Positions 16,323 to 24,139 of a DNA stretch of 64,000 bases are shown here, in pieces; the first letter of the stretch is position 1; each line of letters begins with the position of its first letter. The notes under the pieces are model-generated. The model saw nothing but the letters and a program-made list of their open reading frames with translations. It was not told the DNA's origin and did not search any database. The stretch comes from Salinispora cortesiana (GTDB lineage Bacteria > Actinomycetota > Actinomycetes > Mycobacteriales > Micromonosporaceae): positions 1 to 64,000 of the forward strand of contig NZ_AXVR01000013.1 of assembly GCF_000484695.1 (NCBI RefSeq), read 5' to 3'. Position numbers and translations under genes: made by a program.

Positions 16323-16955
16323 CTAGGCGGTCGCGGTCAACGTGGCGGTCACTTCGTCGTCGGAGACCTCGTGGAAGTCGTCGTAGTAGGCGCTGACCGC
16401 GGTGAACTCGGCCGGATGCTGCGGGCAGACAACCTGATCGGCCTCGGCGGAGAGCAACTCGTACGCCTCCTGCGAGCCGACCGGGGCAGCCGCCACCACC
16501 CGCCGGGCACCGAGGTGGCGGGCGACCTGGACCGCGGCGCGGGCGGTGGCGCCGGTGGCGAGGCCGTCGTCCACGATCAGGGCGGTGCGGTCGGTGAGGT
16601 CCAGTGGCGGCCGGTCGGCCCGGTAGAGCCGCTCCCGGCGATCCAATTCGGCCCGCTCCTGGCGGTCCACCTCGGCGATCTCCGTTGGGCTGAGCCGGCT
16701 GGCGATCCGCTCGTTGAGCACCTGGGCCCCGCCGGGACCGATCGCGCCGAACGCGACCTCGGGCGCTCCGGGAAGGCCGAGCTTGCGGACGGTGATCACA
16801 TCGAGCGGGGCCTCGAGCCGGCGGGCGATCACCTCGGCCACCGGCACTCCGCCGCGGACCAGAGCAAGCACGATGACATCGGGTTCGCCGACGAGCGCGG
16901 TCAGCCGGTCGGCGAGCGCCTGACCCGCGTCGCCGCGGTCACGAAAGGTGGTCAC
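16323..16955 (-). CDS. Phosphoribosyltransferase-domain protein
   Basis: 210 residues. Type I PRTase fold with the PRPP loop ALIVDDGLATGATARAAVQVA and an N-terminal hood (VIVLALVRGGVPVAEVIARRL, then LDVITVRKLGLPGAPEVAFGAIG). This subfamily is common near stress genes in actinobacteria; the nucleobase substrate, if any, is not known. The GTG at 16955 overlaps the end of the upstream glycosyltransferase by 17 nt, so they form one transcript. Confidence 0.85.
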   Translation of the reverse strand: MTTFRDRGDAGQALADRLTALVGEPDVIVLALVRGGVPVAEVIARRLEAPLDVITVRKLGLPGAPEVAFGAIGPGGAQVLNERIASRLSPTEIAEVDRQERAELDRRERLYRADRPPLDLTDRTALIVDDGLATGATARAAVQVARHLGARRVVAAAPVGSQEAYELLSAEADQVVCPQHPAEFTAVSAYYDDFHEVSDDEVTATLTATA

Positions 16956-18264
16956 CTCTCAGGTGTACGCCGTGTGAGCCGGCTCCGTGGCGGGTTGCTG
17001 GATTCCGGCGGGCGAGGGCGGGGGCCCAGATCAGGAAGGCCAGGGGATAGAGCAGGTAGCCGAACCGGCTGGCGGGCATGAGCAGGAGCGCGACGAGGAG
17101 CCCGTACCCGCAGATGAGTGACGCGGCGGCGGCTGTACGCGGTGGGCGGCGGGTGAGCCGCAGGGCGAAGGCCAGCCCGACGGCGAGCAGCAGTCCGCCG
17201 GCGAGTATCCGCCCGGCGGGCAGCCCGGTGGAGATCAGGTGGCCGGGGAGCGGGGACTGGGCTGGGCTGGTGACCAGGCCCTGGCCGAGCGGGAAGCGGA
17301 GCACGTTCTCGATCAACGCGTCGGGGTCGATCAGCAGGACCGGCAGCAGGGCGATGACCGGCAGCCCCAGGGCGCCGACGAGGACCCGCCGGCCGGACGA
17401 TCGGGTGGCACCCCAGACGGCCAAGACCACCGCGACCGGCCAGGCGAAGAGCTTCAGGGCGGCAGCCAACCCAACGGCCGCTCCGGCTCGGCCCGGCCGG
17501 CCGGCGGCGGCGAGGGTCAGCGCAAGCAGGCAGAGCGCGAGAACGGGCAGGTCGTCGCCGCCGGTGGCGAGGGTGAGCGCGCTGACCGGCAGGATCGTGG
17601 CGGCCTGTACGCCGCGCAGGATGGCGTCGCCGGGCCGGTGTGGGTCGCGGGCCCCGGCTCGCCAGAGCGTCCGCCCGGCGAGCGCGAGGATGACGACGGT
17701 GGCGAGCGCGAACCACACCCGGGCGTCGGTCAAGGCGGTGTCGACGATGGCGCGGGGCAGACCGAACAGCGCCATGCCCGGTTGGTACGGGGTGTAGCCG
17801 AAGAGCTGCTCGCTGGTGGGGAGCGCGGCGATCGCCTCGCGGCTGAGATAAGGGGTGCCGGTCTCGATCAGCCGCCGCCCAGAATCCTCAATGACGATGA
17901 CCTCCTCCTGCGCCCGGTCGGTGCGGCCGAGGGCCCGTTCGATGCTCTGCCAGAGCACCGGTAGCAGCACGGTGGTGGTGGCGGCGAGCCCGGCGACCAT
18001 CCAGCGGGTGGAGAGCCCGGTCAGCGGGGAGCCGGGGCGGCGTCGCCAGATCAGCAGCTGGGCGGTGGCGGCGACGGCGGCGACGAGGTAACCGGCGGTG
18101 GCGACACCGCCCCACGCGCGGTGCGGGGCGATGGTGGAGGTCAGGGTGGTGACTGCGGCGAATCCGGCCGAGGCGGCGTAGAGGGCCAGGTCGACGGCGA
18201 GGCCACCGGCGGCGTTGTCCAGGGCGGGCCACCCGCGGCGTACCCCCGGAACGGCGCTGGTCAC
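16939..18264 (-). CDS. GT87-like membrane glycosyltransferase
   Basis: 441 residues with about ten hydrophobic helices. The loop IEDSGRRLIETGTPYLSREAIAALPTSEQLFGYTPYQPGMALFGLPRA carries the Asp/Glu-rich and Tyr-rich pattern of DUF2029/GT87 proteins, and AAALKLFAWPVAVVLAV matches their membrane segment. I place the start at GTG 18264: an AAAACT lies 6 nt upstream and the open frame beyond it to 18699 is low-quality Arg/Pro-rich sequence overlapping moaC. It heads a unit with the phosphoribosyltransferase and zinc-ribbon genes. Sugar and acceptor are unknown. Confidence 0.8.
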   Translation of the reverse strand: MTSAVPGVRRGWPALDNAAGGLAVDLALYAASAGFAAVTTLTSTIAPHRAWGGVATAGYLVAAVAATAQLLIWRRRPGSPLTGLSTRWMVAGLAATTTVLLPVLWQSIERALGRTDRAQEEVIVIEDSGRRLIETGTPYLSREAIAALPTSEQLFGYTPYQPGMALFGLPRAIVDTALTDARVWFALATVVILALAGRTLWRAGARDPHRPGDAILRGVQAATILPVSALTLATGGDDLPVLALCLLALTLAAAGRPGRAGAAVGLAAALKLFAWPVAVVLAVWGATRSSGRRVLVGALGLPVIALLPVLLIDPDALIENVLRFPLGQGLVTSPAQSPLPGHLISTGLPAGRILAGGLLLAVGLAFALRLTRRPPRTAAAASLICGYGLLVALLLMPASRFGYLLYPLAFLIWAPALARRNPATRHGAGSHGVHLRGDHLS

Positions 18265-18431
18265 GCGGTCAGTTTTGCAGATCGGCGGCGGCGGGTCAGG
18301 CGGGCTGGGAACGACCGCGGCGGTAACCGGCCGGCGGCGGTGGGAAGGCGGACGACCGTACCGAAAACCCCCTGCGCGGCGCCGTGCTGGCAGCCGCGCC
18401 AACCGGCGGCCGGGCCGGGCGCCGCAGTGGC

Positions 18432-18437
18432 TAGACT
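18432..18437 (+). promoter_or_regulatory. -10 element of moaC
   Basis: TAGACT ends 7 nt before the GTG at 18445; no ribosome binding site. Confidence 0.6.
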
Positions 18438-18444
18438 CGCCGTT

Positions 18445-18936
18445 GTGACGGATTCCGCGCAGCTCACCCACGTTGATGCGGTAGGCGCAGCCCGGATGGT
18501 TGACGTCTCCGCCAAGGCGGTGACCGGGCGGCTGGCCGTCGCCGCCGGCCGGCTCCGCACCACCCGTGCGGTCGTTGACCTCCTGCGCCGCGACGGGCTC
18601 CCCAAGGGGGATGCGCTCGCCGTCGGCCGGCTTGCCGGGATCATGGGCGCGAAACGGACCCCGGACCTGATTCCGCTCTGCCACCCGATCGCCCTGCACG
18701 GGGTCGCCGTTGACCTGATCCTCACCGACGACACCGTCGAGATCACCGCGACCGCCCGGACGGCCGACCGCACCGGCGTCGAGATGGAGGCGCTCACCGC
18801 CGTCGCGGTCGCCGGCCTGGCCCTCGTGGACATGGTCAAGGCGGTCGACCCGGCGGCCACGGTGGACGCGGTCCGAGTCCTGCGCAAGGAGGGCGGGGCG
18901 AGCGGTGAGTGGGTCCGTCCCGAGGACCGGCCGTGA
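18445..18936 (+). CDS. moaC: Cyclic pyranopterin monophosphate synthase MoaC
   Basis: 163 residues. Converts the MoaA product 3',8-cyclo-GTP into cyclic pyranopterin monophosphate, the first stable Moco intermediate. Family motifs are complete: LTHVDAVGAARMVDVSAK, KGDALAVGRLAGIMGAKRTPDLIPLCHPI and TGVEMEALTAVAVAGLALVDMVKAVD. GTG 18445 is fixed by the leaderless -10. It overlaps the next gene by 4 nt (GTGA). Confidence 0.95.
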   Translation: MTDSAQLTHVDAVGAARMVDVSAKAVTGRLAVAAGRLRTTRAVVDLLRRDGLPKGDALAVGRLAGIMGAKRTPDLIPLCHPIALHGVAVDLILTDDTVEITATARTADRTGVEMEALTAVAVAGLALVDMVKAVDPAATVDAVRVLRKEGGASGEWVRPEDRP

Positions 18937-19406
18937 TCCGGGCGCGAGTGGTCGTCGCCTCCAACCGGGCCTTCGCCGGTGTCTACTCGGACACCAGCGG
19001 CCCGCTGCTCGTTGCCGGCCTGCGGGAGCTGGGCTGCACGGTGGACGAGCCGGTCATCGTGGTCCCGGACGGAGACCCGGTCGGCGCGGCGCTGAGTGCT
19101 GCCGCCGCCGAGGGGGTGGATGTCGTGGTGACCAGTGGCGGCACCGGCATCAACCCGACGGACCGTACCCCGGAGGTGACCCGGGAACTGCTCGACCACG
19201 AGATCCCGGGCATCGCGGAGGCCGTCCGCGCGTACAGCCGGGACCGCGTGCCCACCGCGGTGCTGTCCCGGGGAGTCGCCGGTGTCCTGGGTCAGACGCT
19301 GGTGGTGAACCTCCCTGGCTCGACCGGGGGCGCCCGCGACGGGCTGGCCGTGCTCGGACCGATCCTCGCCCACGCTGTCGACCAGCTCCGTGGCGGGGAC
19401 CACTGA
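18933..19406 (+). CDS. mog: Molybdopterin adenylyltransferase (MogA/MoaB type)
   Basis: 157 residues. Adenylates molybdopterin before metal insertion by MoeA. The MoCF_biosynth fold is shown by SNRAFAGVYSDTSGPLLVAGLRELG, VVVTSGGTGINPTDRTPEVTRELLDHEIPGIAEAVR and LVVNLPGSTGGARDGL. GTG 18933 overlaps the moaC stop (GTGA), so translation is coupled. MogA and MoaB forms cannot be told apart with confidence. Confidence 0.92.
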   Translation: MIRARVVVASNRAFAGVYSDTSGPLLVAGLRELGCTVDEPVIVVPDGDPVGAALSAAAAEGVDVVVTSGGTGINPTDRTPEVTRELLDHEIPGIAEAVRAYSRDRVPTAVLSRGVAGVLGQTLVVNLPGSTGGARDGLAVLGPILAHAVDQLRGGDH

Positions 19407-19442
19407 TCGGTTCGCGAACCAACGGTCCCGTGGCTGCCCCGA

Positions 19443-19448
19443 TACTCT
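19443..19448 (+). promoter_or_regulatory. -10 element of moeA
   Basis: TACTCT ends 6 nt before GTG 19455; no ribosome binding site. Confidence 0.6.
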
Positions 19449-19454
19449 CGTCGG

Positions 19455-20711
19455 GTGAGCATGGAAGCCGCAGCCGCCGACCCCGTCGCTCCGCCGCCAC
19501 CCGCGGGCTGGGAGGAGGCGCGTTCCCGGGCGTACGCGGTGGGGCGAGCCGCCGCGCTGCCGGTGGTGAGCCGGCCGCTCGTTGACGTCGACGGGCACAC
19601 CCTGGCCGAGCCGTTGGCCACCCGGACCCCCCTACCGGCGTTCCGTACGACCAGTGTGGACGGCTGGGCGGTGCGTGGTGCCGGCCCGTGGCGGATCGTG
19701 GGTCGGGTCCTGGCCGGCGGGGTCCCGGCGCCGCTGACCCAGGACGGCACCACCGTCGAGATCGCCACCGGTGCGATGGTTCCCGACGGCGCCACCGCTG
19801 TGCTGCGGGTGGAGGAGTCGAGCCGTACTTCGGACGGACTGGTGGCCGGCACCCCACGTCCGATGCCCGAGTGGCGGCTGCCGGGTGAGGAGGCCGCTGC
19901 CGGAGAGGAGCTGTTTCCGGCCGGGACGCCCGTGGACCCGGCGGTGATCGGGTTGGCCGCCTCCTGCGGACACGACACCCTGCGCGTACGGCGGCAGCCG
20001 CGCGCGGCGCTGCTGGTCTTCGGGGACGAACTGTTGACGGCCGGGCCGCCCGGGGCGGGGCGGGTCCGGGACGCACTCGGTCCCGCCGTACCGGCGTGGC
20101 TGCGCCGGTACGGGTGTGCGGTGCGCCCCGCCGACGTGGTCGGGCCGGTGGCGGACACCCTCTCGGCGCATGTGGCGGCGCTCAGCGATGCGCTCACCCA
20201 CGCCGACCTGGTCTGCACGACCGGCGGCACTATGCACGGCCCGGTGGACCACCTGCACCCCGCACTCGAGGCGTTGGGGGCGGAGTACGTGGTCAACACC
20301 GTCGCCGTTCGGCCCGGCTTCCCGATGCTGCTGGCCCGGGTGGTCGGCACCGACGGCCGGGTACGCTTCGTCGCCGGGCTGCCCGGTAACCCGCAGTCCG
20401 CGATTCTCGCCCTGGCGTCGCTGGTCGCACCGCTGCTGACCGGCCTCGCGGGCCGGTCGATGCCGGAGCTCCCGCAGGCGGTGCTCGCCGAGCCAATCCC
20501 CGGGCGAGGCGCCTTCACCCACCTTGCGTTGGTCCGGCTGGATCAAGTCACCGGGACCGCCTATCCGCTCCGACACGTCGGCTCGGCGATGCTGCGCGGC
20601 CTGGCCGGCGCCGACGGGTTCGCGGTGATCCGCCCCGGCGCGTCCGGCGAGCCGGGCGACCGGGTGTCGGTCGTGCCGCTGCCGTTGCTGCCCGGGGAGC
20701 GCGCGTCGTGA
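19455..20711 (+). CDS. moeA: Molybdopterin molybdenumtransferase MoeA
   Basis: 418 residues. Inserts molybdate into adenylated molybdopterin. The N-terminal half has PLPAFRTTSVDGWAVRG and EIATGAMVPDGATAVLRVEE. The C-terminal half repeats the MoCF fold (LLVFGDELLTAGPPGAGRVRD, VCTTGGTMHGPVDHL) and has the loop FVAGLPGNPQSAILAL. An ATG lies 6 nt inside the GTG start. The leaderless -10 favours GTG. It overlaps moaE by 4 nt. Confidence 0.94.
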   Translation: MSMEAAAADPVAPPPPAGWEEARSRAYAVGRAAALPVVSRPLVDVDGHTLAEPLATRTPLPAFRTTSVDGWAVRGAGPWRIVGRVLAGGVPAPLTQDGTTVEIATGAMVPDGATAVLRVEESSRTSDGLVAGTPRPMPEWRLPGEEAAAGEELFPAGTPVDPAVIGLAASCGHDTLRVRRQPRAALLVFGDELLTAGPPGAGRVRDALGPAVPAWLRRYGCAVRPADVVGPVADTLSAHVAALSDALTHADLVCTTGGTMHGPVDHLHPALEALGAEYVVNTVAVRPGFPMLLARVVGTDGRVRFVAGLPGNPQSAILALASLVAPLLTGLAGRSMPELPQAVLAEPIPGRGAFTHLALVRLDQVTGTAYPLRHVGSAMLRGLAGADGFAVIRPGASGEPGDRVSVVPLPLLPGERAS

Positions 20712-21136
20712 CCGCCCCGACCGTGGTGTTCGGCGAGGTGACCGAGCGATCGCTGGATCTCGCCGCACACGAGGGCGCGGTGGCGGACCGGGCTGCTGGC
20801 GCGGTGGTGTCGTTCCAGGGTGTCGTCCGGGATCACGACCACGGCCGGGCGGTGGTCGCGCTGACCTATGAGGGGCACCCGAGTGCCGAGCGGGTGCTGC
20901 GCGAGGTCGCTGCCGAGGTCGCTGCCGACCCCGACGTGTACGCGGTGGCTGTCTCGCACCGGGTCGGACCGCTGGAGATCGGCGAAGCGGCGCTGGTGGC
21001 GGCGGTCAGCACCGCCCACCGAGCCGCCGCTTTCGCCGCCTGTGCCCGGTTGGTTGACGAGGTGAAGGCGCGGCTGCCGATTTGGAAGCGGCAGGTGTTC
21101 GCGGACGGCACCGAGGAGTGGGTGAACTGCCCCTGA
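20708..21136 (+). CDS. moaE: Molybdopterin synthase catalytic subunit MoaE
   Basis: 142 residues. With MoaD thiocarboxylate it converts cyclic pyranopterin monophosphate to molybdopterin. Motifs: GAVVSFQGVVRDHDHGRAVVALTYEGHPSA, VSHRVGPLEIGEAALVAAVSTAHR, and the catalytic Lys region LVDEVKARLPIWKRQVFADG. GTG start overlaps moeA (GTGA). Its MoaD partner is 9.5 kb away on the other strand. Confidence 0.95.
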   Translation: MTAPTVVFGEVTERSLDLAAHEGAVADRAAGAVVSFQGVVRDHDHGRAVVALTYEGHPSAERVLREVAAEVAADPDVYAVAVSHRVGPLEIGEAALVAAVSTAHRAAAFAACARLVDEVKARLPIWKRQVFADGTEEWVNCP

Positions 21137-21156
21137 CGCCGCCGTCCGCGCGCGAG

Positions 21157-21195
21157 GACCGCGGTCGGTGGCTGCCGGACGCCGGTGCCGCGGTC
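21157..21195. terminator. Candidate terminator between moaE and GT87 gene
   Basis: GACCGCGG (21157-21164) pairs with 21188-21195 in the 85-nt gap between convergent genes. Confidence 0.4.
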
Positions 21196-21221
21196 GCCCG
21201 TCTTCGGCCAGCGATCGCCGG

Positions 21222-22655
21222 TCAGCGGCGGCTGACCAGCGGGACGGGACGGCCTGGACGCTCGCCGTAGAAGGCCGGCTCGGCCCCGGGGCGCCAGGGC
21301 AGCGCGGCGACCAGCACGATCAGCGCCAGGGCCAGCGAATTCTCCATCAGGGCACCGAAGAGACCGTCCTGATAGTGCGACACCTCGGGCAGTTGGTGCT
21401 CGTACGGCCAGATCGGCGAGACGAGAAAGAGGAGATAGAGGGCCAGGGCGGCGGCACCGTGCCGGAGCCCGGTCAGCGTCGGGTACCAGATCGGGGGGCG
21501 CAGACCGTTCACTCCGGGTAGGCCCTCCAGGCCGGCCCGGGCGGCGAGCGCCCGGCTGGCGTCCCGGCGGCGGACGGCGGCGTCGGCGAGCACGATGATC
21601 GCGGGGATCACCCAGACGAGATGGTGCGTCCAGGAGATCGGGCTGATCACACTGGTGGTGAGCCCGACCAGGGTGAATGCCGTCAGCTCGTCACCGTCTG
21701 CCCGTGCGTTGGCGGCCCGGGACAGACCGAGCGCGAGCACCAGGATCGCGAACGTGAACCAGAGCAGCCCCGGGGTCTCGATCGAGTCGTGGAGGCGGGC
21801 GAGTAGGCCGGCGAGCGACTGGTTTGGGGTCATGTCGGCGGCACCGACCCGCTCGGTCTGCCAGAGCACCCCACCGAAGTAGGCCCGGGACTCGGGGCCG
21901 ACGACGGCGAACGACCCGATCGTCACGGCCAGGACGGTGCCGACGGCGGTGGTCGCCGCCCGCCACTGACGGGTGAGCACGAGGTAGGCGATGAAGAGGG
22001 CGGGAGTCAGTTTCACCGCGGTGGCGAGGCCGATCCCGACGCCCGCCCAGGCGCCGCTGTAGACGAAGCGCAGCAGCGGTCCGTCGGTGGGAGCGACGTG
22101 GGTGCTCCGGCGGGATCGCCAGCGCAGTCCGATCAGGTCGGCCATGACCAGTGCGAACAGCAGCAGATTGACCTGCCCGTAGCCGAGGGTTTCCCGGGAT
22201 GGCTCGAGGGCGGCGGCGAGCACCGTTGCGAGGGCGACCGCGTACCACAGGGGATAGTTGAGCCGGTCGGCGATCGGGCGGAGTAGCGCGGCGAGGACCA
22301 CGGCCAGCGCGGCGACGCTCGCCACCGCGTTTACCAGCCCGGCCAGCCCGACCGGAAGATGCGCCATCGGGAGCATGGCGAGCCCGGCGAAGGGTGGGTA
22401 GGTGAACCCAAGGGTCGTGTCGGGTGCGATGAACTCGTACAGCTCGTGGCCGTTCGCCCACCACACCGCCGCACCGTGGTAGATCTTCATGTCGAAGAAG
22501 TTGTACGGTCGCCCGAACGCGCCGACGGCGAGCCAGGCGGCGTATGCGGCGACGGCCACGACTCCGATCCGGAGGACGGTCCTGTGGTCGAGCCACCGCG
22601 GGACGCGGCGAACCGGGGTGAGGCGACGCACCCGCCGACGAAGGGTCGTCGGCAT
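21222..22655 (-). CDS. GT87-type polyprenyl-phosphate-dependent mannosyltransferase-like protein
   Basis: 477 residues, about ten transmembrane helices. FGRPYNFFDMKIYHGAAVWWANGHELYEF, TLGFTYPPFAGLAMLPMAHLPVG and TAVKLTPALFIAYLVLTRQWRAA are strongly GT87, close to the alpha-(1->2)-mannosyltransferases of lipomannan and phosphatidylinositol mannoside synthesis in mycobacteria. TSVISPISWTHHLVWVIPAI is the conserved C-terminal helix. ATG 22655 has GGGGGTGG upstream; a frame extension to 22766 is Arg-rich and unlikely. Exact linkage is an inference. Confidence 0.87.
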   Translation of the reverse strand: MPTTLRRRVRRLTPVRRVPRWLDHRTVLRIGVVAVAAYAAWLAVGAFGRPYNFFDMKIYHGAAVWWANGHELYEFIAPDTTLGFTYPPFAGLAMLPMAHLPVGLAGLVNAVASVAALAVVLAALLRPIADRLNYPLWYAVALATVLAAALEPSRETLGYGQVNLLLFALVMADLIGLRWRSRRSTHVAPTDGPLLRFVYSGAWAGVGIGLATAVKLTPALFIAYLVLTRQWRAATTAVGTVLAVTIGSFAVVGPESRAYFGGVLWQTERVGAADMTPNQSLAGLLARLHDSIETPGLLWFTFAILVLALGLSRAANARADGDELTAFTLVGLTTSVISPISWTHHLVWVIPAIIVLADAAVRRRDASRALAARAGLEGLPGVNGLRPPIWYPTLTGLRHGAAALALYLLFLVSPIWPYEHQLPEVSHYQDGLFGALMENSLALALIVLVAALPWRPGAEPAFYGERPGRPVPLVSRR

Positions 22656-22865
22656 TGAGTGGCCACCCCCGTACCAATATCGTCCTAGCCGTCCTGGTCC
22701 GGTACGGAGCCTAGAACGGTCCCTCACGTTTCGCCTCCCGCGTTGTGGGACCGTGTCGGATCCCACACTGGTTTTGACATTTCCACCGGGTTAACGCCGG
22801 GTGGGCGGTACATCGGATTCGCCGTTTGGTCCGACGGAGTACGACGGGAGGGGGATCGACGCAGG

Positions 22866-23411
22866 TCAGCCAGGGAAGCGTCGAGCCGTCGCTGCCGATC
22901 GTACGGCGATCCGGGCCTGCCGGCGGGCGGTCCGGACAGCCCGGGTTGCCCGACGCTGGGAGTGGCCGAGCCGCTGACCGGCCCGCCAGCGTAGCCCCGG
23001 CTTCCCTTCGGTGTCCGCGGCAGCCAGTAGGAGCCCACCGAAGAGCCCGAGGTTCTTCAGGAAATGGAGTTGGTTGTTGACCCGCACCGCCGGATCCGCG
23101 TCAGTCCAGAAAGGATGCCCAGCGATAGTACCGGGAACCAGAGTGCCGGCCAGTACCAAGGCCGCCGGTCGGGTGAGCCGTCCGGTGGCGAGCATTAGGC
23201 CGGCACCGAACTGTACGGCTCCATTGGCGCGGATCAGGGTTTCGGTATCGGTGGGGATGCCGGGAACAGCTCGTCGCAGCAGGGGTTCGACCCGGTCGGT
23301 CATCGGTTTGGCGGCGGGGGCGAGCCGGCTCGGGGCGGTGAGGCTACGGGCCCCCTCGACCACGAGGATGCCACTGAGCATGACTCGGGCGAGGGAGCGT
23401 ACGGGTGTCAT
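22866..23411 (-). CDS. DoxX-family membrane protein
   Basis: 181 residues. Four hydrophobic helices; the first contains ARVMLSGILVVEGARSL, and IRANGAVQFGAGLMLATGRLTRPAALVLAGTLVPGTIAGHPFW matches the DoxX core. The C-terminus is a long Arg-rich cytoplasmic tail. The family is linked to redox or quinone functions in a few cases only. Single-gene unit, divergent from a GNAT gene. Confidence 0.85.
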   Translation of the reverse strand: MTPVRSLARVMLSGILVVEGARSLTAPSRLAPAAKPMTDRVEPLLRRAVPGIPTDTETLIRANGAVQFGAGLMLATGRLTRPAALVLAGTLVPGTIAGHPFWTDADPAVRVNNQLHFLKNLGLFGGLLLAAADTEGKPGLRWRAGQRLGHSQRRATRAVRTARRQARIAVRSAATARRFPG

Positions 23412-23533
23412 GGGTCAGTCATACCCTGTCGGATCCGCCGTCACCCCGGCAACGGACCGATCCGAATCGGTTGCCGCAGCTCGCCTGCCACGCCGAATCG
23501 CGGGACTGTCCCGGACGGGCCCGCGTCGGAGGG

Positions 23534-23539
23534 TAAGGT
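23534..23539 (+). promoter_or_regulatory. -10 element of GNAT gene
   Basis: TAAGGT ends 7 nt before GTG 23547; no ribosome binding site. Confidence 0.55.
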
Positions 23540-23546
23540 CCCCGGC

Positions 23547-24092
23547 GTGACCACCATGCGGCTACGGCCCGAGGAATCGGCAGATACCGGTGCGGTTCGT
23601 CGGGTCCTCGCCGGCGCGTTCGCCCGTCCCGATGTCACCACCCCGCCGGAGGTCGGCCTCGTTGACGAGCTGCGCGGCAGCGCGGAGTGGGTGCCGGAGC
23701 TGGCCATGCTGGCCGAGTACGGCGGTGAGGTCGTCGGCTACGCGCTGCTCACCCGGGTGCGGGTTCGCTCCGACCGCGACGATGTGGCCGCGCTCGTGCT
23801 CGGACCGGTGGCGGTGGCACCGCACCGGCAGCGCATCGGGCTGGGCAGCGCGGTGGTGCAGGCGGCCCTGGACGCGGCCGCCGAGCTGGGCGAGCGCCTC
23901 GTGGTGGTGTTGGGTGATCCGGCCTTCTACCGGCGGTTCGGGTTCGGCCGGGCCGACCGGCTCGGTCTCACCAGCCCCTGGTCCGGGCTCGGCGAGCCCT
24001 GGCAGGCCCTAGTGTTGCCCTCGGTCGGCGGTGGCACGGGACCGCCCCCACCCGGCGAGGTGATCTTTCCTCCACCGTGGTCGAAGGTGTGA
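23547..24092 (+). CDS. GNAT-family N-acetyltransferase
   Basis: 181 residues and intact. Begins MTTMRLRPEESADTGAVRRVLAGAFAR. Acetyl-CoA loop region is LGPVAVAPHRQRIGLGSAVVQAALDAAAELGERLVVVLGDPAFYRRFGFGRAD, the form seen in YhbS-like acetyltransferases. The substrate cannot be predicted. Start fixed by the leaderless -10. It converges on the AAA ATPase gene, and a 23-nt tandem duplication spans the junction. Confidence 0.88.
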   Translation: MTTMRLRPEESADTGAVRRVLAGAFARPDVTTPPEVGLVDELRGSAEWVPELAMLAEYGGEVVGYALLTRVRVRSDRDDVAALVLGPVAVAPHRQRIGLGSAVVQAALDAAAELGERLVVVLGDPAFYRRFGFGRADRLGLTSPWSGLGEPWQALVLPSVGGGTGPPPPGEVIFPPPWSKV

Positions 24093-24093
24093 G

Positions 24094-24139
24094 TCGACCG
24101 GGCTACGTCGGCTGGCTCGACCGGGCTAGGTCGGCTGGG
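24094..24139. repeat. 23-nt tandem duplication at a convergent gene junction
   Basis: Two 23-nt units (24094-24116 and 24117-24139) differ at two positions. Unit 1 lies just past the GNAT stop; unit 2 contains the stop and last codons of the AAA ATPase gene. Confidence 0.7.

Noticed and set aside
18265..18699. N-terminal extension of the GT87-like gene to 18699
   Set aside because: It would overlap moaC and its leaderless promoter on the other strand, and the extra 145 residues are Arg/Gly/Pro-rich with no hydrophobic start. The GTG at 18264 has a plausible -10.
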